34,381 nucleotides of DNA from IMG/VR virus record IMGVR_UViG_3300035070_000745, positions 1 through 34,381 of that record; one strand, written 5' to 3'. The notes under the pieces were generated by a model, which had not been told where the DNA came from, did no database searches, and saw only the letters and a program-made list of their open reading frames with translations. Every line of letters starts with the position of its first letter. Positions within the stretch are counted from its first letter, which is position 1. Source of the stretch: a virus. Shown in pieces: positions 8,644-18,266 of this stretch. Both the position numbers and the translations under genes were made by a program.

Positions 8644-10542
8644 TTAATCTAATTCTGCTTCGCCTCCAACAACATCAAATGCTCCTGACAAGAAAGCCTC
8701 CTCGGCTCCCTCTTTTGATAGAGCGTCACCACCTGTAATGAATCTTAGTATATCATTTCTAATAGCTATTGCTTCTGCCTCACTATCTGCGTTTGTATTA
8801 AACTCCTTCTCCTTACCTTCTTCTGATACTATTGTAATATCATTGCCAAGAACTGTGTCCCTATCCCCAACCTTTGCTCCAAACTTTGCTAAAAAATCAT
8901 TTATCGAAGGTATTACCTTCGTATTGGTTTTATCATAAAACAAATCTGAACTCAAGCCCGAAGAATCCCCTGACTTAACAAAATCAGCTATTGCATCAGC
9001 GGCTGACCTTCTCTTACTTACAATTGCTCTACCTATAACACTTGGAACTTTATTAAATTCAAAGCCTGAAAGTTTTAACGCTTTGTCAACATCTGCCGTC
9101 CTTTTATTTGTTAGGAAGTTTGAAATACCAATTATCCATTCACCCTCATTTTGTGCTTCAGCAAAAGGGAAAGGTTCTCTACGAACTTCACCATCTTCTT
9201 TTATTGTTACTACAACTCCACTATCATCTCTATTTATTCCTATTATATTAGGATTAAGACCTCTCACTTGCTTTTCAGCCTGTGATACCTCTTTATCATT
9301 TCCACTATAAAGTTTTTCATAGAACCCAAATAAGTCCTTTCCCGAGACTGCACCTCTATCTGTTGTAGTTCTTCTACCTGAACCTCTATACACAGGTCTT
9401 GGTGCTTGCGTGATAGTCGGCTTTATTATTTCCTTAGTATCAATCATAATCTCTGATTGGTCCTTTAAAGCCTGCTCCGCATTAGCCTGTTGGATATCTG
9501 TTAAATCTGATACCACCCTCCCATTCTTATTTTCAAGTAGGATAATGGTTTCGTCTCGACTTCCATCCTCATTGAATACTCCCTTTGGGTCAAATGTTGT
9601 AGTGTACTGAGTACCACCCTTAACTGAGGTTATAAAGTCTATAAGTGTAGACGCACCTGCCATACTATTAACGGCTGATGACACTTGGCTCTTCGCCCAC
9701 TTATCTTGACTCTCATTAAACAATGAGATAGACTTGAAGTCCTCTTCTTTTATACCAAGCTCCTTAGCATACTCTGCATCTGTCTTATCTCCGTAGCGTT
9801 CTCTTTGTCTTATATCTGATACATCCTTAAATATACCTCTCTTGTAGGCATCTCCCATACTCTCAATGATAGTACGTTGGTCAGTACCTAAAGCCTTCGC
9901 TCTCTGTTCAGATACACCCATCACATCAAATCTTTTTACTGTCTGTCTTATCCTATCTCTAAGAGATGCTACTGTTGATAAGTTGTTAGGATTGGTGTCA
10001 GGTATTAAAGTACCGTCAGGTCCTTCAATCATTTTACCTATAGATACCACACCCGTCTCAGGATTTATTAAGAACTTATGCTCTTGAAAATTTGCAAACG
10101 ACTCAACATTAGCCATAATATCTAAATCAACTTGAGAGATTGTTCCATCCTCTACCATCTTCATCTTCTTTGAATACTCTTGATTGTAATCGTCAAATAG
10201 ACCAAACCCTTGATTTGTACCGTCCATAAGATTCTGCATCTGAATGGTGTAGTCTTTCTGTTTAAGTTGACCTGCTTTAAAAAGTTTATTAAGCATCAAT
10301 GACTGCTTTTTTAGGTCATCTGCAAAATCTAACGCAGCACCATTTAGCTGTGTGTTCTGCCCTGTAGGTATCTCGTTTAATGCATTCTGATAGTCTCTCG
10401 CTTGCTTATCAAAAGCAGCCTTCTTTTCTTCTCTTACACGATTCTCCTCTTGGAGCATACCGCTAAAGTTGGCTCCGACTTCCGCCCAATTTATCTGAGT
10501 ATCCTGAGCGTCTCTCTCTACATATTTATAACCTGTTGGCAT
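8644..10542 (-). CDS. probable internal virion protein, 632 residues
   Basis: A soluble, mostly helical protein with a Gln/Lys/Asp-rich N-terminal half and no membrane segment or enzyme motif. It lies between a 247-residue Ala/Gln-rich protein and the 2272-residue protein, 9 bases from the latter. That three-gene order after the tail genes is the usual order of podovirus ejection proteins (gp14, gp15, gp16 in T7) and of the cargo proteins of crAss-like phages, so a virion-internal role is inferred. There is a basic, Arg/Gly-rich linker near residue 385 (RGSGRRTTTDRG). Sequence alone does not prove the assignment. Confidence 0.6.
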   Translation of the reverse strand: MPTGYKYVERDAQDTQINWAEVGANFSGMLQEENRVREEKKAAFDKQARDYQNALNEIPTGQNTQLNGAALDFADDLKKQSLMLNKLFKAGQLKQKDYTIQMQNLMDGTNQGFGLFDDYNQEYSKKMKMVEDGTISQVDLDIMANVESFANFQEHKFLINPETGVVSIGKMIEGPDGTLIPDTNPNNLSTVASLRDRIRQTVKRFDVMGVSEQRAKALGTDQRTIIESMGDAYKRGIFKDVSDIRQRERYGDKTDAEYAKELGIKEEDFKSISLFNESQDKWAKSQVSSAVNSMAGASTLIDFITSVKGGTQYTTTFDPKGVFNEDGSRDETIILLENKNGRVVSDLTDIQQANAEQALKDQSEIMIDTKEIIKPTITQAPRPVYRGSGRRTTTDRGAVSGKDLFGFYEKLYSGNDKEVSQAEKQVRGLNPNIIGINRDDSGVVVTIKEDGEVRREPFPFAEAQNEGEWIIGISNFLTNKRTADVDKALKLSGFEFNKVPSVIGRAIVSKRRSAADAIADFVKSGDSSGLSSDLFYDKTNTKVIPSINDFLAKFGAKVGDRDTVLGNDITIVSEEGKEKEFNTNADSEAEAIAIRNDILRFITGGDALSKEGAEEAFLSGAFDVVGGEAELD

Positions 10543-10556
10543 ATTGTTCTATTATT

Positions 10557-11300
10557 TTATTTTTTGTATTTTCCTGTGATTGGGTCATATGTATAACCGG
10601 GCATAGGGAAAAGGGAAACATCTGTATCCATTTTAAAAGATGGCTGTCCGATTCCAAAGATATTGAATGCGTTAGGGTCAAAGGTTTTTGTAGGAGCAGT
10701 AGGTTGTACTTTTTTAGCTGCCGCCTCGGCTGCTTTTCGAGCTAATCTGTCTGCTCTTTTTTCCATATACAAAGGAATACCTTCAACGCCTTGCTGTAGT
10801 CCACTTATTGCACTCTGTATACCTTGCTGTGTAGATGCTGTTGCAGCTCTCTGTGCGTCTGCTGCCATCATCTGCTGACCTGCTACCTCCTCTAAGTCTA
10901 AGCCAACTCCTAAGTCTCTTAGTCTTGACTCTTCCTCAAGGACTGCTGCCTCAATGTTTGTCATCTCATCAGCCATAGCACTCCTAATCTGCTGCTGCCC
11001 TAACTGCTGTTGAGCGAACACCCTACCTGCTGTAGCTGCTGCTCCTCTCTCGCTCTCTATACCTGCCTGAGTAAGCTGTGCTCCTTGAACTAACATAGCC
11101 TGTCTCTCCAAGTCGTATGCCTCTTTCTTTATAGACATCTGCTCTGCAAAGTTTACATCCAACTTACCTCTTGCAGCAGCCATTGCCTGCTCTGCGTCTG
11201 ATTGTGCTTGACGCTTTAATCTGTTTTGCTTTGCCGCTTGAGCAAACGATGCACCTGCTGAGACTGTGCTTATTGCTAATCCTGCTATTACTCCTGACAT
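10557..11300 (-). CDS. internal virion protein, T7 gp14-like
   Basis: A 247-residue protein with a short Gly/Ala-rich hydrophobic N-terminus (MSGVIAGLAISTVSAGASFA), then a long Ala/Gln/Glu helical region, and a proline-rich C-terminal tail. This design, a glycine-rich amphipathic start followed by Gln/Ala coiled coil, is that of T7 gp14 and related small ejection proteins that insert into the outer membrane during infection. It is the first of the three-gene ejection group and overlaps the end of the cupin-like gene by 13 bases. The family call rests on composition and position, not on a strict motif. Confidence 0.65.
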   Translation of the reverse strand: MSGVIAGLAISTVSAGASFAQAAKQNRLKRQAQSDAEQAMAAARGKLDVNFAEQMSIKKEAYDLERQAMLVQGAQLTQAGIESERGAAATAGRVFAQQQLGQQQIRSAMADEMTNIEAAVLEEESRLRDLGVGLDLEEVAGQQMMAADAQRAATASTQQGIQSAISGLQQGVEGIPLYMEKRADRLARKAAEAAAKKVQPTAPTKTFDPNAFNIFGIGQPSFKMDTDVSLFPMPGYTYDPITGKYKK

Positions 11301-11803
11301 AATTTCTTCTTTTCTTTTATAACGTATTCAGGTAACTCATTGTAGTCTTCGGTAAACACTTCTTTTTCTGCTTCCTCAACCGTCTTTGCATCTGTCCTAT
11401 AAGTACACACCCAAACACTATCTTCGTGTATATAAGCCACCCTTTGCGTTCCTATTTCTGTTTGCACCACCATAGGTGCTTTTATTCTTTTTATCTCTGC
11501 CTTATCTGTTAAGATAGACATATCACCACTTAAAAAAAAAGATGGGTGATTTACCTTATGAATAAAACTTAATACCAACATCCCCTTTGGCATAAAAACT
11601 TCTCTTGTGTAAATACCATCTTTTATGTGGTGCTTTAATGGCATAGTCTCCTCCATCTCTTTAGTGTGGTGTAATACCACTCCTTCCATAGATATCATTT
11701 GACTTTTAAATTCATTAATCTTTTCCCATAATGCCCCTCTGTGTTGGATAATATTCTCCAAAACAGATTCAGGATTGGGTTGTACTAATTGAACTTCATC
11801 CAT
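11288..11803 (-). CDS. cupin-like structural-operon protein
   Basis: A 171-residue protein from the ATG at 11803. A longer reading with a TTG start at 11821 adds six residues but its codons contain the promoter octamer TATCTTTG, so the ATG is preferred. The middle part (residues about 55-145) shows short alternating strands with G-x-Y-T-R-E, HKVNHPSFFLSGDMSIL and I-G-T-Q-R-V-A-Y-I-H-E-D, a pattern typical of a double-stranded beta-helix (cupin) fold found in many phage structural operons. His residues (H-x-x-H-P and I-H-E-D) could bind a metal. Its job in the virion is unknown. It sits between tail and ejection genes and overlaps the next gene by 13 bases. Confidence 0.6.
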   Translation of the reverse strand: MDEVQLVQPNPESVLENIIQHRGALWEKINEFKSQMISMEGVVLHHTKEMEETMPLKHHIKDGIYTREVFMPKGMLVLSFIHKVNHPSFFLSGDMSILTDKAEIKRIKAPMVVQTEIGTQRVAYIHEDSVWVCTYRTDAKTVEEAEKEVFTEDYNELPEYVIKEKKKLCQE

Positions 11804-11810
11804 ATTACAG

Positions 11811-11818
11811 CAAAGATA
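11811..11818 (-). promoter_or_regulatory. Bacteroidetes-type -7 promoter box before cupin-like gene
   Basis: The octamer TATCTTTG on the - strand fits the Bacteroidetes promoter element TAnnTTTG. It ends 7 bases before the ATG at 11803, so a transcript from it would have almost no leader. No clear TTTG element is visible at the -33 spacing. Confidence 0.45.
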
Positions 11819-11824
11819 CAAAAA

Positions 11825-12622
11825 TTATGGGAATGATTTCATAACCTCAGATAATACTGCGTATAGTTCTACCTTAGATGTGTTGTCGTTTGTCAGAGTA
11901 AACTGTCCGTAGTGACCCAAGATACCCTGAGACTCAGCTACTGAGTTCTTTATGTATAGTATATACTCTGTTGTTCCAACAGGAACTGTACCTGTTGAGT
12001 TGTTGACAACCACATTGTTAATGCCCTGTGGTAAGTTTTGATTTATTGCTGTGACTACACCAAACAAAGTAGGTGTACTACTACCCCAATATACATAGTC
12101 CCCAATACTTATAATACTGCCAACCGGAGTATTGACATTAAAGTCAATCGTAGATACTGTAGTTACCGTAGTTATATTAGAACTTGTACCTAAGCCATTT
12201 ACTGAACGTAATGCGTATTGGTCTAATGTTGCAGGAACCGTTCCACTATTTCTAACGAAAGCAAAGAATGTACCCTCCTTCTCCTCAAACCAATCCTCAT
12301 CAATAAATCCTGTGGTCTGTTGGTCGCTAATCAATGAGACATCCCAACGGTCATCTCCTCCAAGCTCTATAGTCTTGAACAGCTTATTCTCTAAGGGAGA
12401 GTCATTGAATACCGATATCACCTCAGAGTTATACTGAACACCATAGTAATTGTTTCGAGTCTCGTTTGTATTATGCCTGTATAGGTTGCCTCCCTTCCAA
12501 GTATAAAAGTAATTGTTCATACCCATCATAAAGTCAGGGTAGTACGAATAGAATGACGGGAATCCCGTAACCCCTCTATCGTAAGTTAGTGTATAATTAT
12601 TTCCTGCTATTACTTCACTCAT
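11825..12622 (-). CDS. tail protein resembling the end of a tail-stabilisation beta-propeller
   Basis: A 265-residue beta-rich protein. Its N-terminal two-thirds carries the pattern G-[FW]-x-S-F-x-S-Y, MNNYFYTW, L-Y-R-H-N, R-N-N-Y-Y-G, N-D-S-P, F-K-T and E-K-E-G-x-F-F, which I associate with the last part of the large tail stabilisation (muzzle-type) proteins of marine podoviruses. Here it is a separate gene, 9.0 kb region end, two genes away from the large tail protein. Residues about 165-230 look like a small beta module (IISIGDYVYW...GVVTAINQN). Likely a component of the tail barrel or tip. Function inferred from pattern and neighbours. Confidence 0.6.
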   Translation of the reverse strand: MSEVIAGNNYTLTYDRGVTGFPSFYSYYPDFMMGMNNYFYTWKGGNLYRHNTNETRNNYYGVQYNSEVISVFNDSPLENKLFKTIELGGDDRWDVSLISDQQTTGFIDEDWFEEKEGTFFAFVRNSGTVPATLDQYALRSVNGLGTSSNITTVTTVSTIDFNVNTPVGSIISIGDYVYWGSSTPTLFGVVTAINQNLPQGINNVVVNNSTGTVPVGTTEYILYIKNSVAESQGILGHYGQFTLTNDNTSKVELYAVLSEVMKSFP

Positions 12623-12634
12623 ATCTTATTTTCT

Positions 12635-13576
12635 TTATGGACAAGTATTCACTCCTACAACAATACCATCTGAAACCTCAATGTTATCTCCCGTGGTAGC
12701 AACTCTATAGAAGCCATCACCGGGAGCAAATTGTCCGTTTGCATCTGTAAACACATAGTCGTGCAATGCAGGTGCTCCTGCCGTTCCTGTTACAGCAACA
12801 TTATAAAGCGTTACAGGGTATATGGTCTCAGCACAGGCGTTAGCCGATGACACCTGTCTTGATGATACCTCAAAAGATGTCAGCTCCGTTGGACAATTTA
12901 CGGTAATAGAGAACGATGTACCTGTAGTACAAGGTGCTGCTATTTCAAGTCTTATAATTGATGGAGTACCTGTTAACTTTGGTATAACCATAAAAGACGG
13001 CTGTGGTTGAGCAGCAGTTAGCTGCATATCTACTGAGTTTACTGTAACTCCCTGAGTCCCACCTGTAGCCACAAAAGAAGTTCCATCATACTCATACTCA
13101 TCTAAGGTGTATGGGCTACCGGCAAGAATTCCACAATCGAAACTTGACTGACCAATAAATGTGAATGGGTCATTTACTCCTGTTGACTGTAGTTTCCCGT
13201 ATACAGGAGAGCTTAACTTATTATATGTAACACCATTATATACAGCCTTTATACCATCAGGTATACTATCAGGATTAAATCTAACTACTATTGCTCCTGT
13301 GTCTATTGAGGTTGCTCCTGTGTCTATATCTAAAATGAAATATCCTGAATTTACCGTTCCAAATGTAATCAGCCCTCCACACGCTGTAGCACAAGAAGGA
13401 CAAGTCTGATTTGGTAGCAGCGAGCATTTACCTGCTGCGTCAATCACCTGCTCTCTTGATATAGTGCCATCAGAGTAGAACCCCGGTGCTGCACAAGAAG
13501 TTAGCCCTGCGTCTGCATAAACCGCAGTAGAGTTGCTTAGTGTTGTTCCGTCTATATATACGTTTACTGTTGCCAT
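12635..13576 (-). CDS. cysteine-rich beta tail accessory protein
   Basis: A 313-residue beta-rich protein, lacking long helices and rich in Thr, Ser, Gly and Val, as expected for a tail fibre or tail tip component. The first 70 residues hold a cysteine cluster (C28, C51, C59, C62, C66, with C-P-S-C-A-T-A-C), and further Cys occur to the C-terminus (NTCP). The gene starts 24 bases after the large tail protein and ends 12 bases before the next tail gene. It may be a host-contact part of the tail. The Cys could form disulphides in the virion or bind metal; neither can be told from sequence. Confidence 0.6.
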   Translation of the reverse strand: MATVNVYIDGTTLSNSTAVYADAGLTSCAAPGFYSDGTISREQVIDAAGKCSLLPNQTCPSCATACGGLITFGTVNSGYFILDIDTGATSIDTGAIVVRFNPDSIPDGIKAVYNGVTYNKLSSPVYGKLQSTGVNDPFTFIGQSSFDCGILAGSPYTLDEYEYDGTSFVATGGTQGVTVNSVDMQLTAAQPQPSFMVIPKLTGTPSIIRLEIAAPCTTGTSFSITVNCPTELTSFEVSSRQVSSANACAETIYPVTLYNVAVTGTAGAPALHDYVFTDANGQFAPGDGFYRVATTGDNIEVSDGIVVGVNTCP

Positions 13577-13600
13577 TTTTTAATTCTAATTATTTTCTTT

Positions 13601-16600
13601 TTAACATCCACAACAAGAAGATTCCAAGTCTGCACCAAAACACAAGTTGACATTGTTAGGCTTTCTATAGTCATATATAAGATATAAAAAATCTCCATTA
13701 CTTCCATTAGGTACAGTAAAAGTACCCGTATATATATTGGGTGCTCCACTTGTATCTGTGGTTATCGAAATACCTGCCGCTAAAAGGCTTGCAATAGATG
13801 CCTGTGTATTTGGATAGTTTGTGCCACTTCTTAAAAACATAAAGTTATTTACAGATGTATCAAATGTCGCACTATCTCCACTCAGCTTATTGAATGTAAG
13901 GGTCATACTCGCACCATTCGGTGGTATAGACCCAACACCTTGTGGTCCTGTTGTAACATCATAGTATGACACCACAGGGTTACCTATGTCTGTTCCAAAC
14001 TTTACTTGGTTAGATGTTAGTGGTGATGTATACGTGCCATCTACAAACCTGTGTTGGTTATGAACCTGTAGTCCCTCTTCATTCGGACTCGTCACACACA
14101 CCTCAACAATACTAATAGTCTCAGATAAAGGACAGGTTACCGTAAACTCTATCGTCATATCAATTCTTGATATTATCTGTAGTGTTACCTCAGTTACATT
14201 TACCTCGCTCTTATCGAATACAATAGTTCCTGTTGGACCTGTATTGTTTAATACTTCTGTAACTACCCCATTATAGGTAGCAATCACATCATAGTCGTAA
14301 GGACCCTGAGTAGGTTTTAAAACCCTCCACGTAATAGGAGTCTCTCCAACTGCTGCACCCAACTCAAAACATCTACTATAAGGAGAGTCAGCAGTAATCT
14401 CTATTGTTTGTAGTATTCCACACGGAGCACATTCAATCTGTGCAGGTAAGTCTTGTTGGTTGGCTGTGATGACATACTCATTCATATATGGGTCAAAGCC
14501 ACCAAGTTTCTGCTTATCCATTGATACAAGGAACAAGTCTCTAAACCAAGTTCTCATACCATTCTGAGAGATAATCTCTAATGAATCACTCGGACCACTT
14601 GACCCTGTAAGTTTCAATACAGCTCCTCTCTTTGCGTCTGTGAAGTATTTATCAGGTCCCCATTGAGCAAAGCTCTCAGGGTTATTACTGATACCAAACT
14701 CCTCAATCCTTGCTATCTGAGTTCCTAACACTTGAGGTACTGAGGTAAGGGTGCTTCCACCTGCTGCATCAGAAAGTAAATTCTTACCACTTGCTAATAT
14801 GTATGATATCTTATCTTCTTGTAGAATCAGTACGTCTGTCTCTCTACCGAATAGTATTTCTACAGGACCAAAAGACTCTTCGAGTGGCTTGAAGTTAAGT
14901 AGCCCTCTATTAAACTCATTTAGTCTGTTTACATTTGACTCGTCTGAGTATGTACCACTATAGGTAATATCAGCAAAGCGATTAACCTGCTCAACCTCAT
15001 TTGCCTGTGTGGATGTAACCCTGTTGCCAAGTGCAAAAGGTTTACCAATGGCACTATCTCTAATCTTATAGCTCTCTACACCATTTCCAAATGCAAAGCA
15101 GTTAAAGAAATTTGTTTCGCATATTGCAGGAGTGGATGTAGATAAGTTTTGGTCTTGAACATTACCCAAATGTGTTCCTGCTGCTAATGCTGTATCCGTT
15201 ATTGATACAGGAAAAGTAGGTGTTGTAGTCGGAGATACCGTTGCACTACCACATATACCATTTACAACTACTGCTCCCGTAGGTCCGGGCTGAACTATTA
15301 CTTGTTTTGGTCTATCGTTTAAGTCACGATAGTCAAATGCAATAGGTGCAGGCTCTGCTATATTTATTTCTAATTGTATGCTACACTTATCTGTGCCTTC
15401 TATAATACCAAATGACTGAGAAGACTCGTACCAAATATCAGGAGATGCATCGAGTGGTTCGCTTTCAAATACGACAGTCTCGTCTGCTCTATACACAGTA
15501 ACCTCTGTCTTAAGGTATGAAGACCTTTTAGATGAACTTGCTAATCCCGTGCAAGCCTTAGTACCTGTAGTCCCTAAATATAATATATTATTTACAGTAT
15601 CCCTCCAAAACTCCCAATAGTTTGTACGCAAGTTTGTAGGCATATTTCTTGTGGCAGGAGGTGCATAAGGAGTAGGTGTGCCATTATTTATAAACTGATT
15701 TGACTGAGGACCTATATTTATAGCCCCATCATTTAATGTGAGAGCAATGTTATCGCCTACAAACCAATCATAGAGAGTGTTGTAATTAGCAGATGCCGTA
15801 TATGTTCTATCTAATTGGTATTCTATTCTCTCACAAGCACTACTCCTACCTACTCTTAGGTTTTTATAGTTAAGGACAATCACACTACCTGCCGGTATAT
15901 CAAAGTCAGAAAAAGTCCCCGGTAAAGTAGAATCATCAAATAAACTTAAATTCACAAACACATTGGGGAATCCTGAAGATACTGAAATTTCGCTTACAAG
16001 TGGTCCTATGATAGAATTGTCTTCTCTTTCTAATGAAAGGCTATTGTTATCTATCCTCATATACACACCACTCGGTACAGGTAGATTGATGTCAGGATTT
16101 TCAGATGATGGAACGTCAATAAAGTTTGCTTCCTTTGCTTCTTTCTCTAATACCGTAGCATATATACAATTATTTGCAGGACCTGAAGTATCTTTCTTTA
16201 CTATTAGTCTCTGACCTACTGTTATCTTAGCAGCGTTCTCTCCTTCAAGTAGGAAATATGTTTCACTACTACCGGGTTCTGTAAAATATACATTTGAGTA
16301 TATAGTCTCATATGTCTCTCTATCAGGCTTTATTGCAAACTTATATTGCGTAGCCCAAAAGGGAGCCTTCTGAGTAGTAGGTATAGTTACGTCAATACTA
16401 TTTATAGTATCGCAAGTAGAGCAAGGGAAAAACTCTGTATTGTTCTCACTAACTAATGAGGTAGTAGCTCTATTGAACTCGTCCATATAGACTATCCCTA
16501 TCTCGTATCCTCTATTGCTATGCAAGCTACCTGCATTTGAAGACAATAAAAAATCAACTTCAGAATTTACTATTGAAAAATACTCTGTATATAAATTAGC

Positions 16601-18265
16601 AGGAGTAAGAGGGTCTTGGTATTGTATAGCAGGAAACTGAAAGGTTATAGTGCCGGGAAATCCTGAAGTTGTATTTGCCGTAGTTATAACTGCTTGTTCA
16701 GCAGCACTTATACCACTCTCATATTTTTCATATGCCCCATTAAGAAGGTCAGCAAATGTAGAGTTATATATGTCTGTTAATGTTATTCCATCTTCTGCTG
16801 TAGCCATTGGCTGAATATTACCACCGGGTAAAGATGTTCCTACAGCCTCTTGCCACTCATCACTTAGAAATAAGTCTACAGTGCTCGTATAGTCTCTTGT
16901 AAGAAAAAATGTAAACGAAAATGATTTCCCATCCCCATTTGTTTCTGTAGGAACAGGTGTCGTACTACCTGATGACCAACCAAAGTGATTAAACTCAAAG
17001 ACAAAATTAAGTGATGCTCCTGACTTTAGCTCTATACTTGAATCAAATTCAAAAGAAACAATCGAGTCGGTTACAGTATCAAATGGTCCACTTGAACCAA
17101 ATACGAAATCCCCATCAGTATATGTACCTATCTCTCCTCTTGTATTTTGGCTTTCTGATTTTTGAGAAGTAGTGTACTCAAGTAGTACATCATTACCATC
17201 ATTGTCTATCAAGTCAAATCCTTCAGTATAGTTACCGTACATAAGTCGGTTACCCATAACTGTCTGAGCCTTACTCAATAAGGGGACACTATCATATAGC
17301 CTAAGTATCTCTGACTCAGGGAGTATTGTAAATATCTTACTATTTGAAAATGTAAAGGTTTCTTCTTGGTAGTCTAAATATGATGACTTCTCTTTATCAA
17401 ATTTCTCTATTATCTTTATAGTAGGACTATCTGCATCTTTAAATAAAAGGTCGATACCTTTTACTAAAGGTCCTCCTGTATTAAAGGTTATAGTAGCTGA
17501 GTTAAAAGCATTTACCATTCCCTCATTTAATACACTATCTCCTGAGAACTCAAAAGCTCTTGGTACAAATGCAGGGTCTGTCCATTGAGATGTAGCTGAA
17601 TACTCATCATCAGCATACTTATATCTATAAGCAAAGCATATAAACCTCTCCTCTAAGAATGTTTGCTCTGATGTTGTACTCAATAGAGATACTTCAGGTG
17701 CTTGTGTTGGTGGTCTTTTTATTACCAATATATCTTCGTAAGAAAATCCATCTACACCACTAAGGGGCTTATCGTAATTTCTTTTTACATTTATCTGCCT
17801 TGGCTGATTAAAGTTATCTGTAAAAAATAACAAGTCCTCAACTTTATTTACGCCTGTTATTAGGTACTCAGGATTGAAATTTAGTGTAGTATTACCACTA
17901 CCACTTCCATCATTGATACTTATCAGATGGTATACAAGTGCCGTAGTGTTCACATTATAGGACACTACCATATCAAGTTTACCTTGATTAAAGTCTGAGT
18001 CGTGTATAAACCAATACATAGTCTCATTGGCTCCATCGTCAAATGCTCCTATACACCTTGCGTCAGCAGATAGCGGAGTACCATCGTACTCTAATGTTGT
18101 TAGCTGAGTATTCCCTTTAGAGTTCTCAAGGACACCTATCTCGGAGCCTTCTGTTGAACCCATACGAATGTTTAATGCATCAATGTACTCCCCGTTTGGA
18201 ACGAGTCGCTCATCGACTGATTTATTCATCCTACCTGCTATAAAGTTTCTTTGAATATTCGCCAT
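13601..18265 (-). CDS. large tail stabilisation / muzzle-like protein
   Basis: A 1554-residue beta-rich protein. The N-terminal signature at residues 19-36 (ERLVPNGEYIDALNIRMG) is shared by the tail stabilisation or muzzle proteins of crAss-like and many marine Bacteroidetes podoviruses, which build the barrel of the short tail. Later conserved blocks are visible near residues 1205-1245 (KYFTDAKRGAVLKL, then G-M-R-T-W-F-R-D). Beyond about 1290 the protein continues with Thr/Gly-rich beta domains and ends in a Cys knot-like tail (S-C-C-G-C). The part that normally finishes the propeller seems to be the separate 265-residue gene at 11825-12622. It starts 1 base after the upstream connector gene, in the order portal, capsid, connector, tail. 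Confidence 0.8.
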   Translation of the reverse strand: MANIQRNFIAGRMNKSVDERLVPNGEYIDALNIRMGSTEGSEIGVLENSKGNTQLTTLEYDGTPLSADARCIGAFDDGANETMYWFIHDSDFNQGKLDMVVSYNVNTTALVYHLISINDGSGSGNTTLNFNPEYLITGVNKVEDLLFFTDNFNQPRQINVKRNYDKPLSGVDGFSYEDILVIKRPPTQAPEVSLLSTTSEQTFLEERFICFAYRYKYADDEYSATSQWTDPAFVPRAFEFSGDSVLNEGMVNAFNSATITFNTGGPLVKGIDLLFKDADSPTIKIIEKFDKEKSSYLDYQEETFTFSNSKIFTILPESEILRLYDSVPLLSKAQTVMGNRLMYGNYTEGFDLIDNDGNDVLLEYTTSQKSESQNTRGEIGTYTDGDFVFGSSGPFDTVTDSIVSFEFDSSIELKSGASLNFVFEFNHFGWSSGSTTPVPTETNGDGKSFSFTFFLTRDYTSTVDLFLSDEWQEAVGTSLPGGNIQPMATAEDGITLTDIYNSTFADLLNGAYEKYESGISAAEQAVITTANTTSGFPGTITFQFPAIQYQDPLTPANLYTEYFSIVNSEVDFLLSSNAGSLHSNRGYEIGIVYMDEFNRATTSLVSENNTEFFPCSTCDTINSIDVTIPTTQKAPFWATQYKFAIKPDRETYETIYSNVYFTEPGSSETYFLLEGENAAKITVGQRLIVKKDTSGPANNCIYATVLEKEAKEANFIDVPSSENPDINLPVPSGVYMRIDNNSLSLEREDNSIIGPLVSEISVSSGFPNVFVNLSLFDDSTLPGTFSDFDIPAGSVIVLNYKNLRVGRSSACERIEYQLDRTYTASANYNTLYDWFVGDNIALTLNDGAINIGPQSNQFINNGTPTPYAPPATRNMPTNLRTNYWEFWRDTVNNILYLGTTGTKACTGLASSSKRSSYLKTEVTVYRADETVVFESEPLDASPDIWYESSQSFGIIEGTDKCSIQLEINIAEPAPIAFDYRDLNDRPKQVIVQPGPTGAVVVNGICGSATVSPTTTPTFPVSITDTALAAGTHLGNVQDQNLSTSTPAICETNFFNCFAFGNGVESYKIRDSAIGKPFALGNRVTSTQANEVEQVNRFADITYSGTYSDESNVNRLNEFNRGLLNFKPLEESFGPVEILFGRETDVLILQEDKISYILASGKNLLSDAAGGSTLTSVPQVLGTQIARIEEFGISNNPESFAQWGPDKYFTDAKRGAVLKLTGSSGPSDSLEIISQNGMRTWFRDLFLVSMDKQKLGGFDPYMNEYVITANQQDLPAQIECAPCGILQTIEITADSPYSRCFELGAAVGETPITWRVLKPTQGPYDYDVIATYNGVVTEVLNNTGPTGTIVFDKSEVNVTEVTLQIISRIDMTIEFTVTCPLSETISIVEVCVTSPNEEGLQVHNQHRFVDGTYTSPLTSNQVKFGTDIGNPVVSYYDVTTGPQGVGSIPPNGASMTLTFNKLSGDSATFDTSVNNFMFLRSGTNYPNTQASIASLLAAGISITTDTSGAPNIYTGTFTVPNGSNGDFLYLIYDYRKPNNVNLCFGADLESSCCGC

Positions 18266-18266
18266 A

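Noticed and set aside
11288-11821. The six-residue longer form of the cupin-like protein starting at TTG 11821
   Set aside because: Those codons contain the promoter octamer and an ATG follows at 11803 that leads directly into the conserved region.
13564-13749. A 61-residue - strand frame across the start of the 313-residue gene
   Set aside because: It overlaps the ends of two well-supported genes in another frame and has no family features.
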